A stretch of 64,000 nucleotides of DNA from Corynebacterium auriscanis. GTDB taxonomy: Bacteria > Actinomycetota > Actinomycetes > Mycobacteriales > Mycobacteriaceae. Positions within the stretch are counted from its first letter, which is position 1. Every line of letters starts with the position of its first letter. The stretch lies in the NCBI RefSeq assembly GCF_030408435.1, contig NZ_CP047046.1, positions 664,572 to 728,571 of the forward strand, read 5' to 3'. A program made the translations under genes and the position numbers. The notes below the pieces were generated by a model. It saw only the letters and a list, made by a program, of their open reading frames with translations. It ran no database searches and was not told the origin of the DNA. This document shows positions 48,808-56,220 of the stretch, piece by piece.

Positions 48808-49155
48808 TCATGTGTGTTCTCTCATCCCGGCTACGCACCCTAAGTTCGGAAGAGCCAGTTTGTGGAGGTGGCGGTAGAGCCATGCTGCCCAGAAGTTCCC
48901 TACCGCGGCGGTTTGGGGGATGGGGATGGTGAGGTCTTCGGAGATGTTGGTGCAGAGTTCTCGGAGTCGGGCTTGGGTCTCAGTGAGGTATGTGAGTTGT
49001 GTGTCGTTGGTGGGGCTGCTGGGGCCGGTGGTGTTGGTGCGCACGCCTGTTTGTGATGTGCGGGCCGAGTGGTAGCGGGTTTCCCAGACTTCGGTTTGGA
49101 GGTGGTGGAGGTGGGTGGCGAGGTGTCGGAGGAGTGGGGCGAGGCTGTCGGTCAT
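48808..49155 (-). CDS. Small hypothetical protein, phage-like context
   Basis: 115 residues from the ATG at 49155, overlapping the stop of the methyltransferase fragment by ATGA. It is rich in His, Leu, Thr and Arg, mostly helical, with no motif I know. Its tail (LGCVAGMREHT) meets the flank of the ISL3 element, so the original end may be lost. The overlap points to a shared transcript with the methyltransferase remnant, typical of prophage gene blocks. Confidence 0.55.
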   Translation of the reverse strand: MTDSLAPLLRHLATHLHHLQTEVWETRYHSARTSQTGVRTNTTGPSSPTNDTQLTYLTETQARLRELCTNISEDLTIPIPQTAAVGNFWAAWLYRHLHKLALPNLGCVAGMREHT

Positions 49156-49511
49156 GGTTGGGTGGCCTTTTCCTGGTCTTGTTGGAGTAGGTTGACGGCT
49201 GTTTGGGTGTGGTCGGGGTCGATTTCGAAGCCGATGGCTGTGCGTCCGAGGTTTCTGGTGGCGCGGAGTGTGGCTCCCGATCCGGCGAAGGGGTCGATGA
49301 TTGTCCAGTCGGGTGGGTAGTGTTGGATGAGCCATTCCATGAGTTCGACTGGTTTGGGTGTGGGGTGGTTTGGGCGTTGTTTGCTGCCGGATGGGTAGGC
49401 GTTTATGTGGGTGTGGTTTTTCCAGTTGTCGTTGATTAGACTCACATTATCGAACCTGAGTTCTATTTCCATGTGGTGAGTATAGCTCCACCCCGCGCCC
49501 TGACCAGACAT
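49152..49511 (-). pseudogene. C-terminal remnant of a beta-class DNA methyltransferase
   Basis: About 110 residues containing the C-terminal half of an adenine/cytosine-N methyltransferase: HPTPKPVELMEWLIQHY, then the S-adenosylmethionine motif DPFAGSGATLRATRNLGR and FEIDPDH. In beta-class enzymes the catalytic DPPY or SPPY motif comes earlier in the chain and is missing here, so the protein is truncated at its N-terminus. Such genes are common in corynephages. It probably marks a degraded prophage. Confidence 0.75.
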
Positions 49512-49516
49512 GAGTG

Positions 49517-49543
49517 AAGCCCCGCTGCTTATATGCGGGGCTT
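49517..49543. terminator. GC-rich hairpin between the methyltransferase fragment and the secreted-protein operon
   Basis: Arms AAGCCCCGC and GCGGGGCTT are perfectly complementary around a 9-base loop. It lies 91 bases after the last gene of the three-gene operon (minus strand). There is no clear T-run on either side, so termination is likely but not certain. Confidence 0.55.
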
Positions 49544-49633
49544 AGGGTTAGAATTTGGTGCGAAAAATACTGCCACCCACAACGAACAACATGTGGAGGC
49601 GGTATTTAGGGGCCTGCTCGAACTTGCTAGAGG

Positions 49634-50029
49634 TTAGCCAGGAGTTTCCTCGTACTCGTATGGCATCTTGTGTATATCAGGGTATGGAGCAACCATAATC
49701 CCCATAAGATAGCCACTTTTGTCTTTTTGGAAAATGTAGTCACTAAGACGGGCTGTATCTACATCTTGTGGCAACGGATAGCCACCGAACTCTTGCGTCA
49801 GATCACTGGTGTACGAACCTGTAGCTTCAAGCAGCTGTAGGTCTTTATGCGCAAGCACTTTATCCATCACGTCTTGCAGCTGCTCGCGTGTCAGTGTTTC
49901 GTCATCGTATCCAACGTCATTGACGACATAGACGAGATTGACCCAATCGTCTTCTGCTCGGAACCAGTCTATGACCGCATCGTAGGTCTCTTCAGATGTG
50001 AGAATTTTGTTTGGTTTATCGGGTGACAT
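49634..50029 (-). CDS. Acidic cytosolic protein, candidate immunity protein
   Basis: 131 residues without a signal peptide or transmembrane helix, rich in Asp and Glu (segments SEETYDAVIDWFRAEDD and GYDDETLTREQLQDVMD) and strongly acidic. I do not recognise the family. The start overlaps the stop of the upstream secreted protein by 14 bases, so expression is probably coupled. An acidic cytosolic protein tightly coupled to a secreted small protein resembles an immunity gene, but this is inference from arrangement only. Confidence 0.6.
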   Translation of the reverse strand: MSPDKPNKILTSEETYDAVIDWFRAEDDWVNLVYVVNDVGYDDETLTREQLQDVMDKVLAHKDLQLLEATGSYTSDLTQEFGGYPLPQDVDTARLSDYIFQKDKSGYLMGIMVAPYPDIHKMPYEYEETPG

Positions 50030-50465
50030 GGACTTTGTAACCTACGTGACCGCCGGATTTGTTTTGCAGATCAATAGTGTATCCACCCGACCTGGAGAAT
50101 GACCTGAATGTGGCGATTGACCCATCTTCGGGTAGCGGGAACTGATTGTCGCTGACAATCTCGGGGTTCGGTTTATGGTCCATGTCGAGTAGTGCTGTTG
50201 ATCCAGTGATGTAGCACCATGCATCCCATACCGCTGCGTCATCTTTGGCTTGCCATGTGTAGCTTTTGGATTTTACTGGCGCTCCGAATCGTTTATCGAA
50301 TTCGGCTTTTACCTGAGGGAAGCCGTTGGCGATTCCATAGTTAGTTCCTGCACAGGTTTTTAAGTTGCTTGGGACTGCGGTCGCAGTGGGAGCGGTTGCT
50401 ACTACCGCGCCCAGGGAGCAGCTTACGGCGAGGAGGGCTGCGGAGATTTTTCGTTTGTTGAACAT
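50016..50465 (-). CDS. Secreted protein of unknown function
   Basis: 149 residues from the ATG at 50465 (GGGAT upstream). A signal peptide (KISAALLAVSCSLGAVVATAPTATA) ends near residue 31. The mature part has two cysteines (KTCAGTNYG and AWCYITG) and aromatic/Gly-rich segments (RSGGYTIDLQNKSGGHVGYK). I do not recognise the family. A piece of a related gene (SKSCT, a stop codon, then QAKA) lies about 850 bases upstream at 51309-51350. It is the middle gene of the three-gene operon and overlaps the acidic third gene. Confidence 0.65.
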   Translation of the reverse strand: MFNKRKISAALLAVSCSLGAVVATAPTATAVPSNLKTCAGTNYGIANGFPQVKAEFDKRFGAPVKSKSYTWQAKDDAAVWDAWCYITGSTALLDMDHKPNPEIVSDNQFPLPEDGSIATFRSFSRSGGYTIDLQNKSGGHVGYKVHVTR

Positions 50466-50491
50466 GTCGATCCCTTTCGGTTTCGTGGTTT

Positions 50492-50890
50492 TTAGCAGGT
50501 GACTACGCGTTGGACGTTTCGGCGCCATGGGCCCCAGCCTGCGTATCCGATGTTGTGCTGTGTTCCTTTGCTGACGGTTTCACATGCGGATGCTTTGTCA
50601 TGGTCGTAGTAGACCTTGATTGCTAGGTCCGCTTGGCAGTTGTTGGTTACTTGTGTGAAGCCTTTGCTTTCGCGCCAGCTAATGCAGTTCGGTGCTGGCT
50701 GTTCAGCTTGGTACATGTCGATCACCAGTGGTCGATCCCCCTTTGAGAATGTCGCAGTTTCGCCCGCCTGTAGTGTCTCTGTTTTTTCTACTTCAGGGGC
50801 AGTTTGTGCGGATGCGATGGTGAGGGAGGTCAGCGGAAATGCTAGCCCGATGGCCAACGCTGCGATTCTCGTTACTGTTTTGGTTGGCAC
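50492..50890 (-). CDS. Secreted protein with tendamistat-like (alpha-amylase inhibitor) cysteine pattern
   Basis: 132 residues from the GTG at 50890, which has AGGAG at nine bases. A signal peptide ends near SAQT. The mature protein has four cysteines spaced 16, 18 and 29 residues apart. From memory of tendamistat (a Streptomyces alpha-amylase inhibitor) the spacing there is 16, 18 and 28, and the flanking residues also agree: PAPNC, NNCQ, KVYY, then the last Cys at the end. The inhibitory Trp-Arg-Tyr triad is not kept; KGF occupies that place. I infer a tendamistat-like beta-sandwich with a different target. It is the first gene of the three-gene operon. Confidence 0.7.
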   Translation of the reverse strand: MPTKTVTRIAALAIGLAFPLTSLTIASAQTAPEVEKTETLQAGETATFSKGDRPLVIDMYQAEQPAPNCISWRESKGFTQVTNNCQADLAIKVYYDHDKASACETVSKGTQHNIGYAGWGPWRRNVQRVVTC

Positions 50891-51068
50891 GATAGTGACT
50901 CCTGTGGTGGCTAGTGATTTTGGCCTTGATGCCGAGCGAATTGAGATTTTTTCATGCGCAGCAAGGCTTATGCTATCCATTAGAAACAGGCGCTGGCAGG
51001 GCGAAATGCCTGGTTTTTCTCTTTTGCCCCCGGACGGGGTGTGTCCCTTAATTCTTTTTATCCACGTT

Positions 51069-51308
51069 TCAACAACTGCATATATTTAATATTTCATTCT
51101 TGATAGATATTGCGGCGGTTGATAGATCCGGTAGATGTCCGTGTTCGGCGACCAGTGCGTCCCAGATGGGTGTTGGTTCGTCCAGGTCGTGTGTGTCGCC
51201 GTTGAGGACGATGGAGTCGCAGAAGATTTCGACTAGGGCGATGAATAGATTGCGGATGTTTTCGTGGGAGTTTCCTCGCCATTCATCGAGGGTGGCGAAG
51301 TTGTCCAT
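51069..51308 (-). CDS. Small hypothetical protein next to a broken copy of the secreted gene
   Basis: 79 residues, acidic (segment DTHDLDEPTPIWDALVAE), mostly helical, with no recognised motif. Its ATG lies immediately after and in frame with a fragment of the secreted-protein gene, with no good ribosome binding site. It could be a remnant second immunity gene or a chance reading of a decayed copy. The IS3-type element starts 44 bases upstream. Confidence 0.35.
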   Translation of the reverse strand: MDNFATLDEWRGNSHENIRNLFIALVEIFCDSIVLNGDTHDLDEPTPIWDALVAEHGHLPDLSTAAISIKNEILNICSC

Positions 51309-51350
51309 TGCTTTGGCTTGTCATGTGCAGCTTTTGGACAGTGGTGCCAT
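51309..51350 (-). pseudogene. Fragment of a second secreted-protein gene
   Basis: Read on the minus strand, the segment gives APLSKSCT, a stop (TGA), then QAKA. It aligns with SKSYTWQAK in the secreted protein at 50016-50465, the tryptophan codon having become a stop. The identity at DNA level is clear over about 40 bases (a shared CTTTGGCTTG and CAGCTTTTGGA pattern). The fragment is cut off by the IS3-type element. Confidence 0.6.
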
Positions 51351-51385
51351 GTGAACTGGCCCCCGAAAGTTGGACTGGTTTAATT

Positions 51386-52190
51386 CTAGGCGGTTTGGGT
51401 TTCAAGGGTCTGGTTCCGATAGTGCATCGGAGTCAGGCCCTTGAGTCGTTTTTGGATTCGTTCGTGGTTGTACCAGTAGATGTATTCATCGAGTGCGTGG
51501 TAGAACTCATCGAGGCTGGTAAATGTTTCACCGTGGTACATCTCTGTCTTGAGGTGCCCGAAGAAATTTTCCATCACCGCGTTGTCAAAACAGTTGCCTT
51601 TCCTTGACATCGACTGTGTGCCGCCGATACCTGTAATCAGGCTGCGCCAGCTGGAATGCTGGTACTGGAATCCTTGATCCGTATGCACCAGCAGTCCTTG
51701 GCCTGGTGATTCTTGCGCGATAGCATCACGCAACGACTGTGACGTCAATGCGGTATTCGGTGAAGTCGACACGATCGACCGATCGAATAGGTCCATGATT
51801 GGTGATAGGTAGACTTTGGTGCCGACAATGCGAAACTCGGTAACATCGCTTACCCACACCATGTTTAGTTTATCGGGTGTGAACTGTCGATCCAGCACGT
51901 TTTTGGTGATATGACTAACAGTGCCTTTGTACGAGTTATATTTCTTCTTCACTCTGACCTTGGATTTCAGTCCTAACTCGTCCATGAGCTTGTAGACCAG
52001 CTTATGGTTGACGACCCAGCCTTGGCGGCGCAGCTGGGCATGGACTCGCCGGTAGCCATAACGGTGGTGCATGCACTCGAAGATGTCGCCGATGGCCTGC
52101 TTAAGCTGGGCATGCTTATCAGCCATGGAGAGGCGTTGTTGGTGATAGAAGAATGTTGACCTAGCAAGACCTGCCGCAACCAGCAGATCT
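51386..52190 (-). pseudogene. IS3-type transposase orfB with a single-base frameshift
   Basis: From the ATG at 52126 to 51386 the frame encodes 246 residues of the IS3 integrase domain: WVSDVTEFRI (first Asp), LVHTDQGFQY (second Asp), and NAVMENFFGHLKTE (Glu). Upstream, the frame continues through DLLVAAGLARSTFFYHQ, but at about 52190 one extra base breaks the reading, and beyond it the continuation lies in another frame (VKAKAIVILKSAHRLA). A normal IS3 protein also needs a programmed shift from orfA. This second break probably inactivates the element. Confidence 0.75.
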
Positions 52191-52234
52191 TGCTAGGCGG
52201 TGGGCTGACTTGAGGATGACGATAGCTTTGGCCT

Positions 52235-52717
52235 TTACCCTCGTTTCTGGTTCCTCAAGTCCCGCAATTTTTTTAAGTACGCATTTTCCGCCCGCAGTTT
52301 CTCCACCTCGCGACGCAACCGATCCTCCTCGGTCGCTGTCTTCGCAGGTGAACTGCCTTTCGGTCGTCCCTTCGGCTTCGGTCGCAAAGCTTCATCACCA
52401 CCTGCACGCCAGGCCCGCACCCAACCCGTCACGAGTTGATCAGAGGACAAACCGAACTCACGGGCAAGCTCCATCTTGGACTGGCCGGAATTGAAACGAT
52501 CGACAATGTCCTTCTTCACTTCGAAGGAAAACTGCTGCTTAGTTGGTTTCTCCACAAGACACAGCCTGCCATGAAGTTTGAACCGACGCTCAAAACTCTT
52601 CACCGCATACAGGCTAACCCCTAAACGATTAGCTGCCGCCGTGTAGCCCAGACCCTGTTCAAACAGTTCAACCAACTGCTCTCGCTGAAACTCACTCAGA
52701 GAACTTCGTGCTCTCAA
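52235..52717 (-). CDS. IS3-family orfA, HTH protein
   Basis: 160 residues with two helix-turn-helix regions (TAAANRLGVSLYAVKSFERRF and ELAREFGLSSDQLVTGWV) and a C-terminal coiled coil (EEDRLRREVEKLRAENAYLKKL) ending KRG. This is the OrfA/InsE type of the IS3 family, which binds the element ends and forms the fused transposase with orfB. The gene itself is intact. Confidence 0.88.
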   Translation of the reverse strand: MRARSSLSEFQREQLVELFEQGLGYTAAANRLGVSLYAVKSFERRFKLHGRLCLVEKPTKQQFSFEVKKDIVDRFNSGQSKMELAREFGLSSDQLVTGWVRAWRAGGDEALRPKPKGRPKGSSPAKTATEEDRLRREVEKLRAENAYLKKLRDLRNQKRG

Positions 52718-52902
52718 AAGAAATTACTCCCCACTAGTCGGAAACTGATTTCTCAGTCCAACTAATGGGGAGCAGTTCGCTTATGCTCCCTGTGGCGGGG
52801 GTCTTTTTGCGTTTCGGGTGACGACGACGTGACGACATTTTGACGACAATAGGCACTAAAATAGGCTAAAACACACCGAAATCCAACACGTGCAGAAAAC
52901 AC

Positions 52903-52946
52903 GAAAAACCCCGCCCTACCAGCTATTTAGCCTGATAAGACGGGGT
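52903..52946 (-). terminator. Terminator downstream of tRNA-Lys
   Basis: On the minus strand ACCCCG and CGGGGT arms with an interrupted inner stem are followed by a run of Ts. It lies 11 bases after the tRNA-Lys 3' end. Confidence 0.7.
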
Positions 52947-52956
52947 ATCTAAAATG

Positions 52957-53029
<73 letters not shown>

Positions 53030-53453
53030 TTGTGTTGAACACGCTGTGTTAAAACACTGTGCAATAAGCACTTGGCTGTTGCCTCCGTGCTCGTTGGCAA
53101 CGAAAAGAACTCTATACCGTATGGGTGAATCTTTACAAATCGCCAGCTCAGTTAGTGTTTCGTGGGGCTTGATTGTGCAAGGGAGAATGAGCCTGTGGCG
53201 GTCGGGAGCATTGCTCGGAGGAGCGAGTGCCGGACGGGGTTCGGTTCGGTCCGGTTGGGCGCGGGTTGATTGCTGGCTGGGTTCGGGTTGGCTGCAGGCC
53301 GGTTGCCGGACGGGGTCCGGTTGGGTGCAAGTCGGGTGAAGGGTACACGAGAGGCGAGGCGGTAACGATTTGGCCACAATCGAACAGTGTCAAGAGTTTC
53401 TGGTAACGCGATGTCGGACATGGGCGGTATGGTCCATGTATCAGATTTAAGCA
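53030..53453. other. G-rich intergenic region before the L,D-transpeptidase gene
   Basis: I see no gene here. Between about 53220 and 53340 the plus strand is rich in imperfect GGGTTG/GGTTCGG repeats with several runs of three or more Gs. The rest, up to the start region of the next gene, shows no clear element apart from the presumed promoter of tRNA-Lys near 53040-53080. Confidence 0.5.
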
Positions 53454-53552
53454 TTGGTATCGCATGGCCCTGTGTGGGTTGTGCGGCCTAAAACCGCACT
53501 GGTTACCTGCGGATTCCCACACGGCACTACCAACTTTCGCAGTCGGAGCACG

Positions 53553-54989
53553 ATGAACTTGAACACCCCGATGTTTTCGCCGCGCGCAATGCGGCACTCA
53601 GCTACTTCACGATCAGCCGAGCGTGAAACCGCCCAGGGCACCGTTCGTGGTGGATCCACCCCTCCACCGGCTTCTGGGGTTGTTTTTCGTCACAGCAAGG
53701 GTCGCGACCATAAGAATTCTCACCACAATGATCACGACCACAATGACCGTCACCACAATGACCGTCACCACAATGACCGTCACCACAAGGATCCCAACTA
53801 CAAGGGTCGTCGCTGGGGTGCGCGCGGCGTTACCGCCGCGGCGCTCAGCGGCCTGTTGCTGGTCTCTGGATGCACCATCGACAATGACGGTTCTGCCGAA
53901 CAATCGTCAGGTCGCACCGAGGAGAAGACCTCCAAGCCCACCAGCGAGGTCAAGGGCAAGCTTTCCACAAATGTGAAAGATGGCGCGCAGGACTGGGGCG
54001 TCAATAAGAAAATCAAGGTGACAAGCGAAAAGCAGATCGCGGCCGCAACCATAACGGACGTGTCCGGAAACACGGTCGAGGGGAAGCTTAACGACGACAA
54101 GACCGAGTGGGTATCCACCGGGGACCTGCAGTTCGGAACTACTTACACGCTGACAGCGAAAGCTGGTGATAAAGAGATCAGCCGAACGTTCACCACTCAG
54201 GTCGCCCAAGCACTAGCTAGCACTGCACTAGCGCCCCTCGATGGTGCGACCGTCGGGGTGGCCCAAACTATTTCGTTGATTTTCGATACACCGATTCCCG
54301 ACCGAAAAGCCGTGGAAAAGGCCATCGAGGTGAAAACGGATAACAACACCGAGGGGGCCTTTTACTGGCTAAATGATCGCATGGTGCGTTGGCGCCCGAA
54401 GGACTACTGGGAGCCCGGTACGAAGGTATCGGTAAAGACTCATCTGCGCGGTGTTGATCTGGGCAATGGAACGTTTGCGACCGAAGAACGCAATGCGGAT
54501 TTCACTATCGGTGATGACGTGCGGGCCATCGTCGACGACAAAACCAAGATGATGGACATCTTCAAAAACGGCAAGAAAATCAAGACCATGCCAACATCCA
54601 ATGGCCGCGATGGTGAATTTGCCACGCCAAACGGTGTGTACACGGTGGGTGAACAACATGAGCATCTGATGATGGATTCCACGACGTACGGCCTAGCGCT
54701 GGATGCCGGTGGATACCAAACCCAGGTGGCCTATGCGACCCAAATGAGCTACTCCGGCATCTACATCCATGGTGCACCGTGGAGCGAGTGGGCGCAGGGG
54801 TCGCAAAACACGTCCCACGGCTGCATTAACGTTTCCGTCCCCAACGCTCAGTGGGTGTTCGAAAACATTAAGCGTGGCGATATCGTCGAGGTGAAAAACA
54901 CCTCGGGAGATAAACTCAACGGGATGGATGGCCTAGGCGACTGGATGATTCCATGGGAGAAGTGGAAGGCCGGAAACGCCGACCAGTAA
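53553..54989 (+). CDS. L,D-transpeptidase lipoprotein with a His/Asp-repeat N-terminal tail
   Basis: 478 residues from the ATG at 53553 (GGAG close upstream; a TTG at 53454 would be longer). The lipobox is GLLLVSGC with Cys107. Two Ig-like domains lie at about 150-310, then the YkuD catalytic domain with IHGAPWSEWAQ and SHGCINVS, Cys424 being the nucleophile. This matches LdtMt2-type enzymes that make 3-3 cross-links in peptidoglycan. Unusually, the lipobox follows a tail of over 80 residues that includes five units of five residues (HHNDH, DHNDR, HHNDR, HHNDR, HHKDP) at 57-81. That tail should face the cytosol or be removed with the signal. Confidence 0.9.
   Translation: MNLNTPMFSPRAMRHSATSRSAERETAQGTVRGGSTPPPASGVVFRHSKGRDHKNSHHNDHDHNDRHHNDRHHNDRHHKDPNYKGRRWGARGVTAAALSGLLLVSGCTIDNDGSAEQSSGRTEEKTSKPTSEVKGKLSTNVKDGAQDWGVNKKIKVTSEKQIAAATITDVSGNTVEGKLNDDKTEWVSTGDLQFGTTYTLTAKAGDKEISRTFTTQVAQALASTALAPLDGATVGVAQTISLIFDTPIPDRKAVEKAIEVKTDNNTEGAFYWLNDRMVRWRPKDYWEPGTKVSVKTHLRGVDLGNGTFATEERNADFTIGDDVRAIVDDKTKMMDIFKNGKKIKTMPTSNGRDGEFATPNGVYTVGEQHEHLMMDSTTYGLALDAGGYQTQVAYATQMSYSGIYIHGAPWSEWAQGSQNTSHGCINVSVPNAQWVFENIKRGDIVEVKNTSGDKLNGMDGLGDWMIPWEKWKAGNADQ
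53721..53795 (+). repeat. 15-bp repeats encoding the His/Asp pentapeptides
   Basis: Five units start at 53721, 53736, 53751, 53766 and 53781 with an exact period of 15 (CACCACAATGACCGT and variants). The period keeps the frame, so copy number can vary without breaking the lipoprotein gene. Confidence 0.9.
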
Positions 54990-55884
54990 CCCGTAGTTGA
55001 GCCCGTGCCACGATGCGGAGTTTATGGCGATTGGGGATCCGCACCCGTTCGCGGGCGATTACATGAGCGGGGGTGCGATCCAGTTTCTCGGTGAGCTCGG
55101 CGAACAGATCGTGCGCCAGAACAACTCCGCTGAAAGCCTGCTCGGGCAGCAGATGAATGCCCCCTTGGGCGGTGCGCAATTCACTGCGTATCTCCTGGAC
55201 GATGGCGGTTTTGGCCTGTTCCGTGAGCCCTCCGTCAACAAGCTGCGGAAGATAGAACCGCGCTAAAGCCGCAGAATCGTGGCGATAATCACGAAGGAAG
55301 TTAACTTTCTGGAACGCCGAGCCCAGGGCATAGGCAGCACGCTCTGTAGTCTGCTTTTCCGCATCGGTGAGAACCCGGCCGTTGGCTTCTGAGGTTTTCA
55401 GAAACACGGCGTTGCACATCCACCCGATGACACCGGCGGAGCCATGAATGTACTCTGCAGCTTCGCGCGACGTGTAGGACGTGGGCCCGCAGCTAGCTGC
55501 GCTGTGGGCATCCAACCGCATGGAATGGAAGAAATCGCGGATATGCTGCGTGTTGATTTCAGCCCACCGCGCGGTATTCGTGAATGCCTGGAGAATGAGG
55601 TCGGGGCTGAACCCGTCTTGGAGGGCAGTTAGCGTGGAGCGCTCGTACTCATCGAGGACGTCGAGCACCCTTTCAGCGGATAGACCTGCGCCAGACGCCG
55701 CACCATCCACGATTTCGTCCGCCACTCGCACCATCCCATAGATGTTGCGAATGTGGGTGCGAACCGGCTCGTCAAGTATTCGGCTGGCCAAGGAAAAACT
55801 CGACGAATATGAACTGATGACATCTGCGGCGATTGTTTCCGCCACACGCGAGTACTGCATAAAGGCAGCGGGAAAAGCTCTCAT
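54916..55884 (-). CDS. Phytoene/squalene synthase family protein (CrtB-like)
   Basis: About 322 residues of the trans-isoprenyl head-to-head synthase fold. SSSFSLASRIL is the substrate-binding start. VADEIVDGA gives the first DxxxD and FLRDYRHD the second, both binding Mg-diphosphate. GSAGVIGWMCNAV and GSAFQKVNFLRD match the phytoene-synthase signatures. The product would be phytoene, a carotenoid precursor, though no other carotenoid gene is in the window. The 3' end overlaps the L,D-transpeptidase coding end by 74 bases on the opposite strand. The start (ATG at 55884 or GTG at 55896) lacks a good Shine-Dalgarno. Confidence 0.85.
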   Translation of the reverse strand: MRAFPAAFMQYSRVAETIAADVISSYSSSFSLASRILDEPVRTHIRNIYGMVRVADEIVDGAASGAGLSAERVLDVLDEYERSTLTALQDGFSPDLILQAFTNTARWAEINTQHIRDFFHSMRLDAHSAASCGPTSYTSREAAEYIHGSAGVIGWMCNAVFLKTSEANGRVLTDAEKQTTERAAYALGSAFQKVNFLRDYRHDSAALARFYLPQLVDGGLTEQAKTAIVQEIRSELRTAQGGIHLLPEQAFSGVVLAHDLFAELTEKLDRTPAHVIARERVRIPNRHKLRIVARAQLRVTGRRFRPSTSPMESSSRLGHPSR

Positions 55885-56007
55885 GATGGAACCCACTGTA
55901 GCGCGAGAGGGTGAGCAGGCGGTCGTACAATGGAGCCGAGTTCGTCACATGCGGCGAGCGATCGTCTGCACAACGCACGAAGCAATCGCGACACAAGGAG
56001 GTCCACT

Positions 56008-56220
56008 ATGAGTCAGCTAGTTTTCAAAGTTGAAGGTATGAGTTGCGGTCACTGCGAGGCGGCAGTGCGCGAAGAGGTTTCCAAGATCGCTGGTGTAACC
56101 ACGATTTCCGTGACTGCGCAGGAAGGATCCCTGCGGGTTGACGAGGATGGCACAGTTGCTCCAGACGCCATCATCGCAGCGGTTGATGAGGCGGGTTACG
56201 ACGCCACGCAGGTCAGCTAA
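56008..56220 (+). CDS. Heavy-metal-associated (HMA) domain protein, copper-chaperone-like
   Basis: 70 residues with the metal-binding motif GMSCGHCEAAV near residues 10-20 and the beta-alpha-beta-beta-alpha-beta fold of CopZ/Atx1 proteins. It likely carries Cu(I) in the cytosol, perhaps to a P-type ATPase, which is not in this window. AAGGAGGT precedes the ATG. The stop codon overlaps the convergent flavin reductase gene by four bases. Confidence 0.93.
   Translation: MSQLVFKVEGMSCGHCEAAVREEVSKIAGVTTISVTAQEGSLRVDEDGTVAPDAIIAAVDEAGYDATQVS

Larger units (their letters stand above)
51352..52779 (-). mobile_element. IS3-family (IS150-like) insertion sequence
   Basis: Two reading frames, orfA and a frameshifted orfB, lie between imperfect terminal inverted repeats: TGAACTGGCCCCCGAAAGTT at the left and, read inward, GAACTGCTCCCCATTAGTT at the right, both continuing GGACTG. 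Flanking target duplications are not obvious. The element sits right beside the broken secreted-gene fragment, so its insertion or that of a relative may have helped to break the locus. Confidence 0.88.
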
